This document shows positions 34,665 through 42,614 of a DNA stretch of 56,165 nucleotides, piece by piece; the stretch's first letter is position 1; each line of letters opens with the position of its first letter. The notes beneath the pieces were generated by a model. The model saw nothing but the letters and a program-made list of their open reading frames with translations, searched no databases and was not told the DNA's origin. The stretch lies in NCBI GenBank assembly GCA_028345295.1, contig JAOMDA010000009.1, positions 1-56,165 on the forward strand. Direction: 5' to 3'. Source of the DNA: Candidatus Nitrosopelagicus sp. (GTDB lineage Archaea > Thermoproteota > Nitrososphaeria > Nitrososphaerales > Nitrosopumilaceae). Position numbers and translations under genes: made by a program.

Positions 34665-35042
34665 TTATGGCATTGGAGGAAGTTCACTTTTCTTTCCATG
34701 ACCACCTGAACCAAACTTACAGTAGAAACATAGATCTGATTGCATATGTGTTAAATGTTCAATTTGTATTGCACCTAGTTTGAGTGCAATTTTTGTTAAA
34801 ATTTTATATTTTAATGGCATTGCAGGAATTACTTCATCCATGTAAACTTTGTAATGTTCAGGGCAAAATTTCAGAGTCACTTTAGCTGAATCAGAACCAG
34901 ATTCATTAACTGTTTTTGCAAATTTTATTTGTTCTCTAATGTATTCATGTTTTGGGCAAGGGCAATTTTTTCCACCTGGATGCTTATAGGCTGGGGTATT
35001 TTTCCAATCAAAGCCAGGGTATTCCTTTTCAAAATCGTCCAT
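34665..35042 (-). CDS. Conserved Cys/His-containing hypothetical protein, 125 aa
   Basis: Unrecognised. The N-terminus NCPCPKHEYIREQ, middle LKFCPEHYKVYMDEV and C-terminus DLCFYCKFGSGGHGKK place five Cys and several His in metal-binding arrangements. The central stretch LKYKILTKIALKLGAIQIEHL is helical. Soluble. It ends exactly where the convergent zinc-finger gene ends. No function is claimed. Confidence 0.68.
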   Translation of the reverse strand: MDDFEKEYPGFDWKNTPAYKHPGGKNCPCPKHEYIREQIKFAKTVNESGSDSAKVTLKFCPEHYKVYMDEVIPAMPLKYKILTKIALKLGAIQIEHLTHMQSDLCFYCKFGSGGHGKKSELPPMP

Positions 35043-35136
35043 AAGTCCTCATAACAAATATTCTTTATAAAACAGATCATAATCTGAGCAGAGGCTAAGC
35101 ACAATCTAAATAAAGGTCAAATTTATAGTCGTTGCA

Positions 35137-36069
35137 ATGGCAACTGCAAAGAAGCGTACAACTAGAAAAGCAACTAGAAAAGCAACTAGAAAGCCAACTA
35201 GAAAAGCAACTAGAAAGCCAACTAGAAAAGTAACTAGAAAGCCATCTAGAAAATCAAGTTCTTCAGCATCAAAAGCAAAAGAATTAGAGAAAAAAATTGC
35301 AGATTTAGAAGCAAGGTTAGCTAAACTTTCATCAGGTTCTACTGATAACGCAGCAAAAGCAGCAGCTGAAAAAGCAGCAGCTGAAAAAGCAGCAGCAGCA
35401 CAAGCAGCAGCACAAGCAGCAGCACAAGCAGCAGCAACACAAGCAGCAGCAAAGGCAGCAGCTGAAAAAGCAGCAGCTGAAAAAGCAGCAGCTGAAAAAG
35501 CAGCAGCTGAACCTGCAAAGAAAGAAACAGCTCCACCACCTGCAGCAGCACCACCACTTCACGAAAGATTCCGTGAAATTCCAACAGGAAACTGGAATGA
35601 TCAGAAACCAAAAGTTCCAGGATTTACAGCTCCAGGTAATAGGTATTTTGGAAGTAGAGGATTAGCAGCACAAGTTCAAGTTACTCCAGGAAACTGGAAT
35701 GATCAGAAACCAAAAGTTCCAGGATTTACAGCTGCTTCTAACAAGTATTTTGCTACAAAACAGAGACTTGCATATCATCCCGAAGCAACAAAATTTGGTA
35801 CATGGATTGTTGATGCACCTGCAAGTACTCAAACAGCACCACCTCCACCTCCACCACCAGCTCCTGAACCACAAGTTCAGCAAACATCATCAAGTGGAGA
35901 AAAATCTAAGGAGCAATCTCTAGAAGAATATGAGAAAGAATATCTTGTACGATTAGAAACACAAAAGGCAGAGGCAGCAGCCGCAGCAGCTGAAGCAGCA
36001 AAAGCAGAAGTAGCATCAGCAGCACAAGCTGGCAAAGGTTCAATGCCAAAAGGCTGGAAACCATCCTAG
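35137..36069 (+). CDS. Modular low-complexity protein: basic repeat, coiled coil, Ala-rich rod, duplicated motif
   Basis: A 310-residue mosaic. Residues 9-40 are eight TRKA/TRKP-type tetrapeptides. Residues about 45-66 form a short coiled coil (KELEKKIADLEARLAKLSS). Residues about 70-125 are Ala/Glu/Lys/Gln-rich (AAAEK, AAAQ units). Two copies of GNWNDQKPKVPGFTA lie at about 151 and 185. A proline run and an Ala-rich C-terminus follow, ending KGSMPKGWKPS. No signal peptide is present. The basic N-terminus suggests nucleic-acid binding and the rest looks like a linker or scaffold; both are inferences. CTAAATAAAG is centred 27 nt before the ATG. Confidence 0.8.
   Translation: MATAKKRTTRKATRKATRKPTRKATRKPTRKVTRKPSRKSSSSASKAKELEKKIADLEARLAKLSSGSTDNAAKAAAEKAAAEKAAAAQAAAQAAAQAAATQAAAKAAAEKAAAEKAAAEKAAAEPAKKETAPPPAAAPPLHERFREIPTGNWNDQKPKVPGFTAPGNRYFGSRGLAAQVQVTPGNWNDQKPKVPGFTAASNKYFATKQRLAYHPEATKFGTWIVDAPASTQTAPPPPPPPAPEPQVQQTSSSGEKSKEQSLEEYEKEYLVRLETQKAEAAAAAAEAAKAEVASAAQAGKGSMPKGWKPS
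35161..35256 (+). repeat. 12-nt tandem repeat encoding TRKA/TRKP units
   Basis: Eight consecutive 12-nt units based on ACTAGAAAAGCA, with variants giving Pro, Val or Ser. Drift between copies is larger than in the 27-nt repeat at 12108. Confidence 0.88.
35587..35631 (+). repeat. 45-nt perfect direct repeat, copy 1
   Basis: Encodes GNWNDQKPKVPGFTA. It is base-for-base identical to 35689-35733, spaced 102 nt start to start. Confidence 0.93.
35689..35733 (+). repeat. 45-nt perfect direct repeat, copy 2
   Basis: Identical to 35587-35631. Both copies are followed by an (N)(K/R)YF motif in protein (GNRYF, SNKYF), so the duplicated module is about 20-25 residues at the protein level. Confidence 0.93.
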
Positions 36070-36086
36070 CCACATTACTTTTCTTT

Positions 36087-36557
36087 TTATATATTTTTGA
36101 AAATTTCTAGAACTTCCTTAGAGTGTCCTGCAGGTTTAACTTTTGGGAATACTTTGAAAATTTTACCTTTTTCATTTACTAGGAACGTACTTCTATTAAT
36201 TCCCATAAATTCCCTACCCATGAATTTTTTCTTTCCCCATACACCAAATTTCTTACACACTTCTGTTTCAATATCAGATAATAAGATGTAAGGAATGTTC
36301 ATTTTATCACAGAATTTTCTATGAGATGTAATATCATCTTTACTTATTCCAACTACTTCAATTCCAGCCTTTTTGAATTTTGCATAATCCTTTGAAAATT
36401 CGTCAGCTTCTGTAGTACATCCAGGAGTAAAATCTCTGGGATAAAAGTAAATAACATATTTCTTGCCTTTCAATTCAGATGATTTTACTAGTTTTCCATT
36501 AGCATCTTTTAGTTGAAATTTTGGGACTGACTCTCCTTCACTTATCATATTATACAT
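36087..36557 (-). CDS. bcp: Thiol peroxidase of the Bcp/PrxQ peroxiredoxin family
   Basis: Reduces H2O2 and organic peroxides. The 156 residues carry the peroxidatic motif FYPRDFTPGCTTEADEF, with the peroxidatic cysteine in PGCTTE. The PrxQ-type resolving cysteine five residues later is absent (C-T-T-E-A-D), so it behaves as a 1-Cys or partner-dependent enzyme. VVGISKDDITSHRKFCDK, ILLSDIETEVCKKFGVWG and INRSTFLVNEKGKI are typical. The start is ATG 36557, or ATG 36548 three codons in. Confidence 0.93.
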   Translation of the reverse strand: MYNMISEGESVPKFQLKDANGKLVKSSELKGKKYVIYFYPRDFTPGCTTEADEFSKDYAKFKKAGIEVVGISKDDITSHRKFCDKMNIPYILLSDIETEVCKKFGVWGKKKFMGREFMGINRSTFLVNEKGKIFKVFPKVKPAGHSKEVLEIFKNI

Positions 36558-36639
36558 AAGATTTTAGCCTGCATTAAATATTATTCAAATTCGTTTTGAC
36601 TAGTATGTTTTATATGGATACAAAATTTGCATTTGAAAT

Positions 36640-37353
36640 ATGGTAAATCCAAGAGCATGGCTTGCTGAAGCAATTGCAACATTTGGTTTAGTATTCTTCG
36701 GTCCATTATCTGTAATACTTTCAGTAGTTGTTTTTGGAGACGGATTATCCATTGAGTCAATAATAATGATTTCATTAGGTCATGGTGCAATCATTGCATT
36801 AATGGTATATGCATTTGGACATGTTTCAGGTGCTCATATCAATCCAGCTGTAACAATTCCGATGATTATTACAAAAAAAATTGGAGTAGCAGATGGTGCT
36901 GGATATATAGTATCACAGGTAATAGGCGGAATAATTGCAACATTATCACTAATGGCATTATTCCCTGAAATTGGAAAAGCCGTTCTTTGGGGAGGTCATG
37001 GAGGACCAAGTGAATTATTGAATTTCAGTATGGAATCTGCATTTATAGTTGAAATTATTCTAACATTCTTCTTAGTTGTAGTAATTTTTATGACTGCAGT
37101 TCACAAAAATGCACCAAAAAGTGTCTACGGCGCAGCAATAGGAGGAATGGTTTTCTTACTTCATTTAGTTGGTGTTCCATTAACTGGTGCATCAATGAAT
37201 CCAGCCAGATCTCTTGCACCAGCAGTTGCAACAGGTGATGCTGGTTTGTTGGAAGTCCAGTGGTTGTATTGGGCAGCACCAATCATTGGTGGCATAATTG
37301 CTGGTGTAATAATGAATTATGTATATGTAAACAAGGCAGAAAAAGAAGCATAA
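36640..37353 (+). CDS. Aquaporin / MIP-family channel
   Basis: A 237-residue channel with six membrane helices and both half-helix NPA motifs: SGAHINPAVTIPM in the first half and GASMNPARSLAPA in the second. The Arg after the second NPA (selectivity filter) is present. Water or small neutral solute transport is expected; permeability to ammonia is an attractive but unproven idea in an ammonia oxidiser. TTTTATATGG is centred about 27 nt before the ATG. Confidence 0.93.
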   Translation: MVNPRAWLAEAIATFGLVFFGPLSVILSVVVFGDGLSIESIIMISLGHGAIIALMVYAFGHVSGAHINPAVTIPMIITKKIGVADGAGYIVSQVIGGIIATLSLMALFPEIGKAVLWGGHGGPSELLNFSMESAFIVEIILTFFLVVVIFMTAVHKNAPKSVYGAAIGGMVFLLHLVGVPLTGASMNPARSLAPAVATGDAGLLEVQWLYWAAPIIGGIIAGVIMNYVYVNKAEKEA

Positions 37354-37396
37354 TTATTTTCCAAACATTTTTAACAATTTTTTCAAGTAAACTATT

Positions 37397-37471
37397 GGGC
37401 TCGTGGCTCAGCATGGATAGAGCGATTGGTTGCGGACCAATAGGTCAAGGGTTCGAATCCCTTCGGGCCCG
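37397..37471 (+). tRNA. tRNA-Arg (anticodon GCG)
   Basis: Acceptor GGGCTCG/CGGGCCC (one G-U pair), anticodon stem ATTGG/CCAAT with loop TTGCGGA, T arm AAGGG-TTCGAAT-CCCTT, discriminator G. No intron and no encoded CCA. A box CATTTTTAAC lies about 26 nt upstream. Confidence 0.95.
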
Positions 37472-37504
37472 TTGATAATTATTTATTAATTCTGAGAATG
37501 ATGA

Positions 37505-37687
37505 ATGTACATGAAAGTTACATATGATAAGGATACATGTACCCATTCAGCAAACTGTGTTAATAGTTTACCATCTGTCTTTCAAGTAAAAGATGGTAAT
37601 TTTGTCATAGTTCAAGATGGTGCTCCAGAAGAGAAAATTCGTGAAACTGTTAATTCTTGTCCATCAAAGGCATTAAAGATAAAATAG
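37505..37687 (+). CDS. Small ferredoxin-like protein with three cysteines
   Basis: 60 residues of the divergent mono-cluster ferredoxin type (Fer4_19-like): KVTYDKDTCTHSANCVNSLPS, VFQVKDGNFVIV, then VNSCPSKALKI. Spacing is C-X5-C and a late C-P, so only three Cys are available. Such proteins hold a [3Fe-4S] or an unusually ligated [4Fe-4S] cluster in one-electron transfer. ATG 37511 is an equally possible start. It lies just after tRNA-Arg. Confidence 0.85.
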   Translation: MYMKVTYDKDTCTHSANCVNSLPSVFQVKDGNFVIVQDGAPEEKIRETVNSCPSKALKIK

Positions 37688-37694
37688 TGGATAA

Positions 37695-37838
37695 TTACTT
37701 TTTTTCTTTTGATTTTTTAGATTTTGTTTTATCCCACATATGCATATTACCTCTAAGTAAAAATGAACCAACTATAATTGTCACTACACCAACAACAACA
37801 AACATGATCCCTCTACCAATAGCGCCAAATTTTGACAA
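37695..37838 (-). CDS. Tiny single-span membrane protein, 47 aa
   Basis: Open frame from TTG 37838. A short N-terminus SKFGAIGRG leads into one hydrophobic helix (IMFVVVGVVTIIVGSFLL), then a basic C-terminal tail ending KSKKSKEKK. This is a normal topology for a small membrane subunit or regulator. The only upstream in-frame stop lies close to the TTG. It diverges from another tiny membrane gene across an AT box near 37860. Function unknown. Confidence 0.55.
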   Translation of the reverse strand: MSKFGAIGRGIMFVVVGVVTIIVGSFLLRGNMHMWDKTKSKKSKEKK

Positions 37839-37884
37839 TACTTGTATTTATGAGGTTTTTATTAAGAACGTTTATGAGATAATC

Positions 37885-37983
37885 ATGTATAGTCGAAAAG
37901 ATGTTGCTATATGGATTGCCATACTTGGTGGAGGAATTGGATTTTTTCTCTTTTATGGAGTTGCAGCAGAACTAATGAGATAA
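37885..37983 (+). CDS. Tiny single-span membrane protein, 32 aa
   Basis: Starts at ATG 37885 with MYSRKDVAIWIAILGGGIG and continues with a hydrophobic helix to FYGVAAELMR. GTTTTTATTAAG is centred about 25 nt before the ATG, which supports a leaderless small gene; the longer in-frame extension upstream to 37657 reads through the ferredoxin 3' end and is unlikely. Function unknown. Confidence 0.55.
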   Translation: MYSRKDVAIWIAILGGGIGFFLFYGVAAELMR

Positions 37984-38015
37984 TCTTTTAACTTAACTTT
38001 CATGCAAAAATTATC

Positions 38016-38456
38016 ATGAAAGTAATTTCTAATGAAATTAGAAATTTTGTAAATTTTCAAAAATTGGGATATGTAGCAACAGTTTCGTCTGACAATACGC
38101 CTAACTTATCTCCAAAGGGGACAATTATAGCAATTGATGAATCACATTTAGTTTTTGCAGATATTCGCTCACCACAAACAATAGAAAATCTAAAACAAAA
38201 CTCATCAATTGAAATTAATGTAGTTGATTCAATTCGTCGAAAGGGATTTCGATTTAAGGGTACAGGAAAAATAATTTCTGAGGGAGAACAGTTTAAAGGA
38301 ATTTTAGAGCAGTATAAAAAAAATGGTATTAAAAGTAAAATAAATTCAATTGTAATTGTTTTGGTGGAAACACTCTATGAAGTTACATCTCCTTCATATG
38401 ATCTTGGAGTTACAGAGGATGAACTTGTTTCAAAATGGAAAAAATACTATCAATGA
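38016..38456 (+). CDS. Pyridoxamine 5'-phosphate oxidase-like flavin-binding protein
   Basis: A 146-residue split-barrel FMN fold: KLGYVATVSSDNTPNLSPKG, FADIRSPQTIENLKQN, SIEINVVDSIRRKGFRFKGTG. Proteins of this type bind FMN or F420 and reduce or store flavin; few are true PdxH enzymes. F420 genes cofG/cofH are present in this window, so an F420-dependent role is possible. It ends 2 nt before the convergent coiled-coil gene. Confidence 0.82.
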   Translation: MKVISNEIRNFVNFQKLGYVATVSSDNTPNLSPKGTIIAIDESHLVFADIRSPQTIENLKQNSSIEINVVDSIRRKGFRFKGTGKIISEGEQFKGILEQYKKNGIKSKINSIVIVLVETLYEVTSPSYDLGVTEDELVSKWKKYYQ

Positions 38457-38458
38457 TT

Positions 38459-39112
38459 CTATTTTAATGATTTTAATTTCTTCTTAGTTTCATTATGGGC
38501 TTGTTTTTCTTTTTCTATGATTTGTCTCATCATGTCTAATTCTTTTAACGTCTTTTCCAGTTTTTTATTTGTCGTTGCAACTACTTGACTAGCTGATTCT
38601 ACAATTTGTTTTGTGCTACTATCATCTTTTTTAATTTTTGATTTTGAGCTAGTTAACTGTTTTTTTATTATTTCTAATTCTTTTTTTCTTTGTTCGAATT
38701 CTTCATTGATTTTTTGTAATTCTAATTTTTGTGGATTAAAAGATTCTATTTCTTTTTTAATTCTAATTAATTCATTTTTGGACTGATTTAACTCCACAAT
38801 AATTTTTTGATGTTCATCTTGTTTTGGTGCTAAGTCAAATTCTGCATATGCTAATTGAATTTGTTTTTTGATTTCTAAAAGTTTTTTCTTTGAGGTTATT
38901 ACATCGCTAATTACAGTTTGATATTCTTTTTTTGTAAGTTCCAGTTTTTCTGCAATAGAAGTAAGGTGTGTTGTTTTTTCACTTACTTGTGTCTGTAAAT
39001 CCTCAAATTTGGTTTCTTTCTGTTCATTAGTTATTTCTTTTGTAGTTTTTGTTCTTATTTCTTCATAGTCTTCTGATTTTGGCTGTTTTTTTATTCTATT
39101 TAGAAATCTCAT
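38459..39112 (-). CDS. Long coiled-coil protein, 217 aa
   Basis: Almost entirely Lys/Glu/Gln/Leu heptads after a short basic start (MRFLNRIKKQPKSEDYEEI): TSIAEKLELTKKEYQTVIS, KKLLEIKKQIQLAYAEFDL, NEEFEQRKKELEIIKKQL. No membrane segment, cysteine or catalytic motif is visible. The start is set at ATG 39112, just after the stop of the upstream membrane gene; the frame could extend upstream, but that overlaps the neighbour. Last of the elp3-lysS-membrane-coil series. Confidence 0.7.
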   Translation of the reverse strand: MRFLNRIKKQPKSEDYEEIRTKTTKEITNEQKETKFEDLQTQVSEKTTHLTSIAEKLELTKKEYQTVISDVITSKKKLLEIKKQIQLAYAEFDLAPKQDEHQKIIVELNQSKNELIRIKKEIESFNPQKLELQKINEEFEQRKKELEIIKKQLTSSKSKIKKDDSSTKQIVESASQVVATTNKKLEKTLKELDMMRQIIEKEKQAHNETKKKLKSLK

Positions 39113-39116
39113 TGTA

Positions 39117-39317
39117 TCACTTTCTTCTAACCTTTCTAACAAATCTGAGATAAAAACCAATTCCTCCAATAATTATTCCAAAAATTAGTGAAATGACTCC
39201 AAGATCTGGTGTATCTCCATAAATTGTAGGTGCTATGAATAACAGTAATGCACCAAGTATTATTAGTGCAAACGCACCACTTGACTGCTTTGGTCTATTA
39301 TGTTCGTTATGTGCCAT
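39117..39317 (-). CDS. Small two-span membrane protein, 66 aa
   Basis: Polar N-terminus HNEHNRPKQSSG, two hydrophobic helices (AFALIILGALLLFIAP and VISLIFGIIIGGIGFYL) with a short acidic loop (GDTPD), and a basic end RKVRRK. It lies 8 nt after lysS and 4 nt before the coiled-coil gene, in the same direction. Function unknown; it may anchor the coiled-coil product at the membrane. Confidence 0.72.
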   Translation of the reverse strand: MAHNEHNRPKQSSGAFALIILGALLLFIAPTIYGDTPDLGVISLIFGIIIGGIGFYLRFVRKVRRK

Positions 39318-39325
39318 ATTTTACA

Positions 39326-40915
39326 TTATAGATATGCCTGTAATGTTTTAGCAACATTTGTCTTACCTATATCCAAAATGAATGGTCCAATCTTTGGTCC
39401 TTGCGTTGCTGATAGAATAATTTGATATAAAATTCTGAAAAAGTCTTTTGGTGGAATCTCATTACTCTTTGCAATTTGATAGATTGAATTTTGAAGATCC
39501 TCAATTTCCTCATCACTTTTTAATATCCTGACAAGTTCACTAAGTGCCTTTCTTGCTACATCATCTAACTCAATTTCAAATTTTTCAGATATATCAAATT
39601 CATTTGCAAAATTTCCTGCCAATTTTATTAAATTATTAATTTTTGGGTCTGTCTCTTTAATCGCATGATATTCAATGAGTTTTTTATTAACTCTATTTTC
39701 TTGATCATCTTTAAAAATTTTACAAAGCTCTACAAGTAATCTATAATTTACATTTGGCTGAATTATATCTGGAGGATTTAACAAGTTTACATACTCGTAC
39801 AATCCTTTTGATTTGATCAATTTTGCTTCATTTTCAATTTTTATTTTTCCAAAATAGATTTTTTCTAATTCAGAATACTCCCCCATTAACGATGGAATAT
39901 CTTCAAAGCCTAACTCCCTTGCACCTGTGATTCTTTTGTACAATAAAAGCAGTATTGATTGTGGTGTTCCAAATTGAAGCCATTTTTGAGATGTTACAAC
40001 ATTTCCTAGTGATTTTGAAATTTTCTTACCACCCTTATCAAGAAACATTTCATATTTTATATGGTGAGGGTGTGGAAAGTTGAGAATCTCATCTGAAACC
40101 CAATCATTCACCTTTACTGAATCCATGATATCTTTTCCATAAGCCTCAAATCTAATATCAAATGCATTCCACCTTGCTGCAAATTCAACTTTCCAGGCTA
40201 ACTTACCTAATCCCTTTGTAATGTCAGATTCACCTTCATGCCCACATCCTGCAATTTTGTGTGTCCCAATCTCAGAATCTTTACATCTGTACCTAACTCT
40301 CTTCTCATTTTCAACATACTCATATGATTCAGTTGTGTATAATTTGTCACAATTTTCACATATTGGGAAATATGGTAGAACTGTTTGAAACTTTTGTTGA
40401 CCAGTTAACTCTTCAACCTTGTCTCCAATCTTTTTTTGATTGAGAAGTATTTTGTGAATTTGGTCAACTAACAGACCATTTTTGTAGGTTTCATGCGCAG
40501 TTCTATGGTCATACTTGATTTCAAGTTCATCTAAACCCTGTAGTAGTAAACTACTCATATGTTGACCGTATGACTCATGACATCCACTAGGGTCTGGATC
40601 TGGAATTGCAGATACTCTTCTTCCTATTTGATCATCATTAACATTCAATCCCTCCGGAATTTTTCGCAGTCCATCAAGATCGTCGGAATAAGCAATTAAT
40701 TCTGATTTATATCCTAGATTTTCTAATGCAAGTTTAACACCATATGCTCTAACTGCATCACCCAAACTTCCAATATGTGGAATTCCTGATGCACCTAATC
40801 CACTTTCAACTCTTAGAAGATCAGTGTTTCTACCAAGTTGTTTCTCTCGTTCAATAAGTTCTGATGCTAACTTGTCAATCCACGTTCCTTTTCCAATAGT
40901 TTGATGTTCAGTCAT
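39326..40915 (-). CDS. lysS: Lysyl-tRNA synthetase, class I
   Basis: Class I LysRS, the archaeal form unrelated to the class II enzyme of most bacteria. The 529 residues contain the HIGH-like SGIPHIGSLGDAVRAYG and KMSKS-like KGGKKISKSLGN. A zinc-binding stretch CENCDKLYTTESYEYV lies between them, and AARWNAFDIRFEAYGKD and KYEMFLDKGG also fit. It begins 5 nt after elp3 ends, in the same direction. Confidence 0.96.
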   Translation of the reverse strand: MTEHQTIGKGTWIDKLASELIEREKQLGRNTDLLRVESGLGASGIPHIGSLGDAVRAYGVKLALENLGYKSELIAYSDDLDGLRKIPEGLNVNDDQIGRRVSAIPDPDPSGCHESYGQHMSSLLLQGLDELEIKYDHRTAHETYKNGLLVDQIHKILLNQKKIGDKVEELTGQQKFQTVLPYFPICENCDKLYTTESYEYVENEKRVRYRCKDSEIGTHKIAGCGHEGESDITKGLGKLAWKVEFAARWNAFDIRFEAYGKDIMDSVKVNDWVSDEILNFPHPHHIKYEMFLDKGGKKISKSLGNVVTSQKWLQFGTPQSILLLLYKRITGARELGFEDIPSLMGEYSELEKIYFGKIKIENEAKLIKSKGLYEYVNLLNPPDIIQPNVNYRLLVELCKIFKDDQENRVNKKLIEYHAIKETDPKINNLIKLAGNFANEFDISEKFEIELDDVARKALSELVRILKSDEEIEDLQNSIYQIAKSNEIPPKDFFRILYQIILSATQGPKIGPFILDIGKTNVAKTLQAYL

Positions 40916-40920
40916 TTTTA

Positions 40921-42504
40921 TCAGATTAACTCTTTTGATACATATGGTCCATAAATCTTGTAACCTAATTTTTGATAATATTCCCTTGTTCCAACTGCAC
41001 TAATTACTAAAAGTTTCTTTGATGAAAATTCATCTTTGGCAATTCGCTCAGATTCAGCCATTAATTTTTTACCCAGTCCTACATGTTGAAAACTTTCTTT
41101 TTCGTGTTTTCCAATTTCTATTGATTTTCCAAAAACATGTAATTCTCTCACAATTGCAACATCATTAGTAATTTCTTTTCTATGAGCATTTGTACTAGGT
41201 TTTCTTAATCTCAAGAATCCATAAATTAAATCCTCAGAGTCTTTGTAAGACAAAAATACCTCTTTTCCATTTGAGGAATCATAGTCAATTCTTTCTAATT
41301 CAAGTTTTTCTTCAACAGTATTTTTCTTTGCAAGTCCTGCTTCTCTACATCTAATACATTTACATGAGAAACCTTGGCTTTTGAGATTTTTATGAACAAT
41401 TTGTCTTAGATTTCCCATTTTTGGTCCACCAATTATTTCCATAGGTGTAATTTCTCTTTGAACTCGCATTATTCGAACCCATTTTGGAACAATTTTTTTT
41501 ACTTCTGTTAAAACATTCAACATATCCTCATCAGAATACGGTTTGTATTTTCCATTCTGAAAATCATCATACATAGGTGTGTTTTTCAAAATTAATGATG
41601 GGTATATTTTTAGCATGTCAGGTTTAAATTTTGGATCTTCAAATAACGTTTTAAAATCATTAATGTCTTCTTTTGGACTCATTGTTGGTAATCCAGGCAT
41701 CATATGTGCAACAATTTTGTATCCAGAGTCTTTTGCAATTTGAAATGAATCAATTACATCATTGAGATTATGTCCTCTGTTAACAATCTCAAAAACTCTT
41801 TCTTGAAGACTTTGAACACCGATTTCTATCCTAGTTGCTCCATAATCTAGCATCATATCAACATGTTCTTGTTTACAGTAATCAGGTTTGGTTTCAATAG
41901 TAAATCCAACGTTTCTATGTTTTGTAGTCTCATTAGATTTTTTTGCACTATCCAGATCAATTGAGTCAAAACCATTCAATGCATCATAACATGATTTTAT
42001 GAAATTTTTTTGATAGTCTATTGGCATGAAGAGGAATGTACCACCAACTAAAACAAGTTCTATTTTGGTTGGATCATGACCAAAAGAGATTAAGTGTTGG
42101 ATTTTTTTTGAGATTTGGATTTTTGGATTATATTGGTTTTCAATTGCACTTATCGTTATTGGTTCTTTTCCAGTATAGCTGTTAGGTGTATTAAATTCAA
42201 TTCCACCAGGGCAATAACTACATCTTCCATGTGGGCATGCATATGGTTTTGGCATAACAGCTATAACTGTAACACCTGATGCTGATTTAACAGGTTTTGT
42301 AAGCAAGATATTTTGAAGTTTTTTAAACTCTAATGGATTTGCCATAGATAGAATTTCATTATTTCTGGGAAATCTTTCTAATGAGTACTTTGTACAAACA
42401 TTTTTGATTTCATTTTTTATTACACTAGTTGTAGGATTATCTATGGTAAGTAAATTTTCCATAATCTCCTGGCAGGCACGGGAGAAATCATCTGTTTTTT
42501 GCAT
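40921..42504 (-). CDS. elp3: Elp3 tRNA uridine-34 acetyltransferase/radical SAM
   Basis: Archaeal Elp3, which starts carboxymethyl modification of wobble U34 in tRNA. The 527 residues have the radical SAM cluster region YACPHGRCSYCPGG, GGTFLFMPIDYQKNF, GFTIETKPDYCK, IEIGVQSLQERVFEIVNRGH and HMMPGLPTMSPKED. A C-terminal GNAT domain follows (LRELHVFGKSIEIG; HVGLGKKLMAESERIA). ATG 42504 is preferred over 42510 by TATA spacing. Elp3 commonly modifies tRNA-Lys(UUU), so the adjacent lysS is a sensible partner. Confidence 0.94.
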   Translation of the reverse strand: MQKTDDFSRACQEIMENLLTIDNPTTSVIKNEIKNVCTKYSLERFPRNNEILSMANPLEFKKLQNILLTKPVKSASGVTVIAVMPKPYACPHGRCSYCPGGIEFNTPNSYTGKEPITISAIENQYNPKIQISKKIQHLISFGHDPTKIELVLVGGTFLFMPIDYQKNFIKSCYDALNGFDSIDLDSAKKSNETTKHRNVGFTIETKPDYCKQEHVDMMLDYGATRIEIGVQSLQERVFEIVNRGHNLNDVIDSFQIAKDSGYKIVAHMMPGLPTMSPKEDINDFKTLFEDPKFKPDMLKIYPSLILKNTPMYDDFQNGKYKPYSDEDMLNVLTEVKKIVPKWVRIMRVQREITPMEIIGGPKMGNLRQIVHKNLKSQGFSCKCIRCREAGLAKKNTVEEKLELERIDYDSSNGKEVFLSYKDSEDLIYGFLRLRKPSTNAHRKEITNDVAIVRELHVFGKSIEIGKHEKESFQHVGLGKKLMAESERIAKDEFSSKKLLVISAVGTREYYQKLGYKIYGPYVSKELI

Positions 42505-42614
42505 TATCATAACTAATTTAGTACAACATAAAATGCTTTGATTTTTCTTTGTTATGCATTCTAGTAAAAATATAGCAATTTGATATAATATGCAACTGAA
42601 GCAACCTACTGGTT

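Noticed and set aside
35332-35611. Open frames on the minus strand rich in Cys/Trp or Leu/Gln opposite the low-complexity gene
   Set aside because: They are the antisense translations of GCA/GCT-rich alanine codons; no start context and no recognisable domain.
37657-37884. N-terminal extension giving a 108-residue protein ending at 37983
   Set aside because: It overlaps the ferredoxin end and the minus-strand small gene, has no promoter at the right distance and is of unlikely composition; the 32-residue frame from 37885 is better supported.
42511-42614. Possible small RNA between the antiporter and elp3
   Set aside because: Only the elp3 promoter is visible; no stable hairpin, box motif or coding frame.
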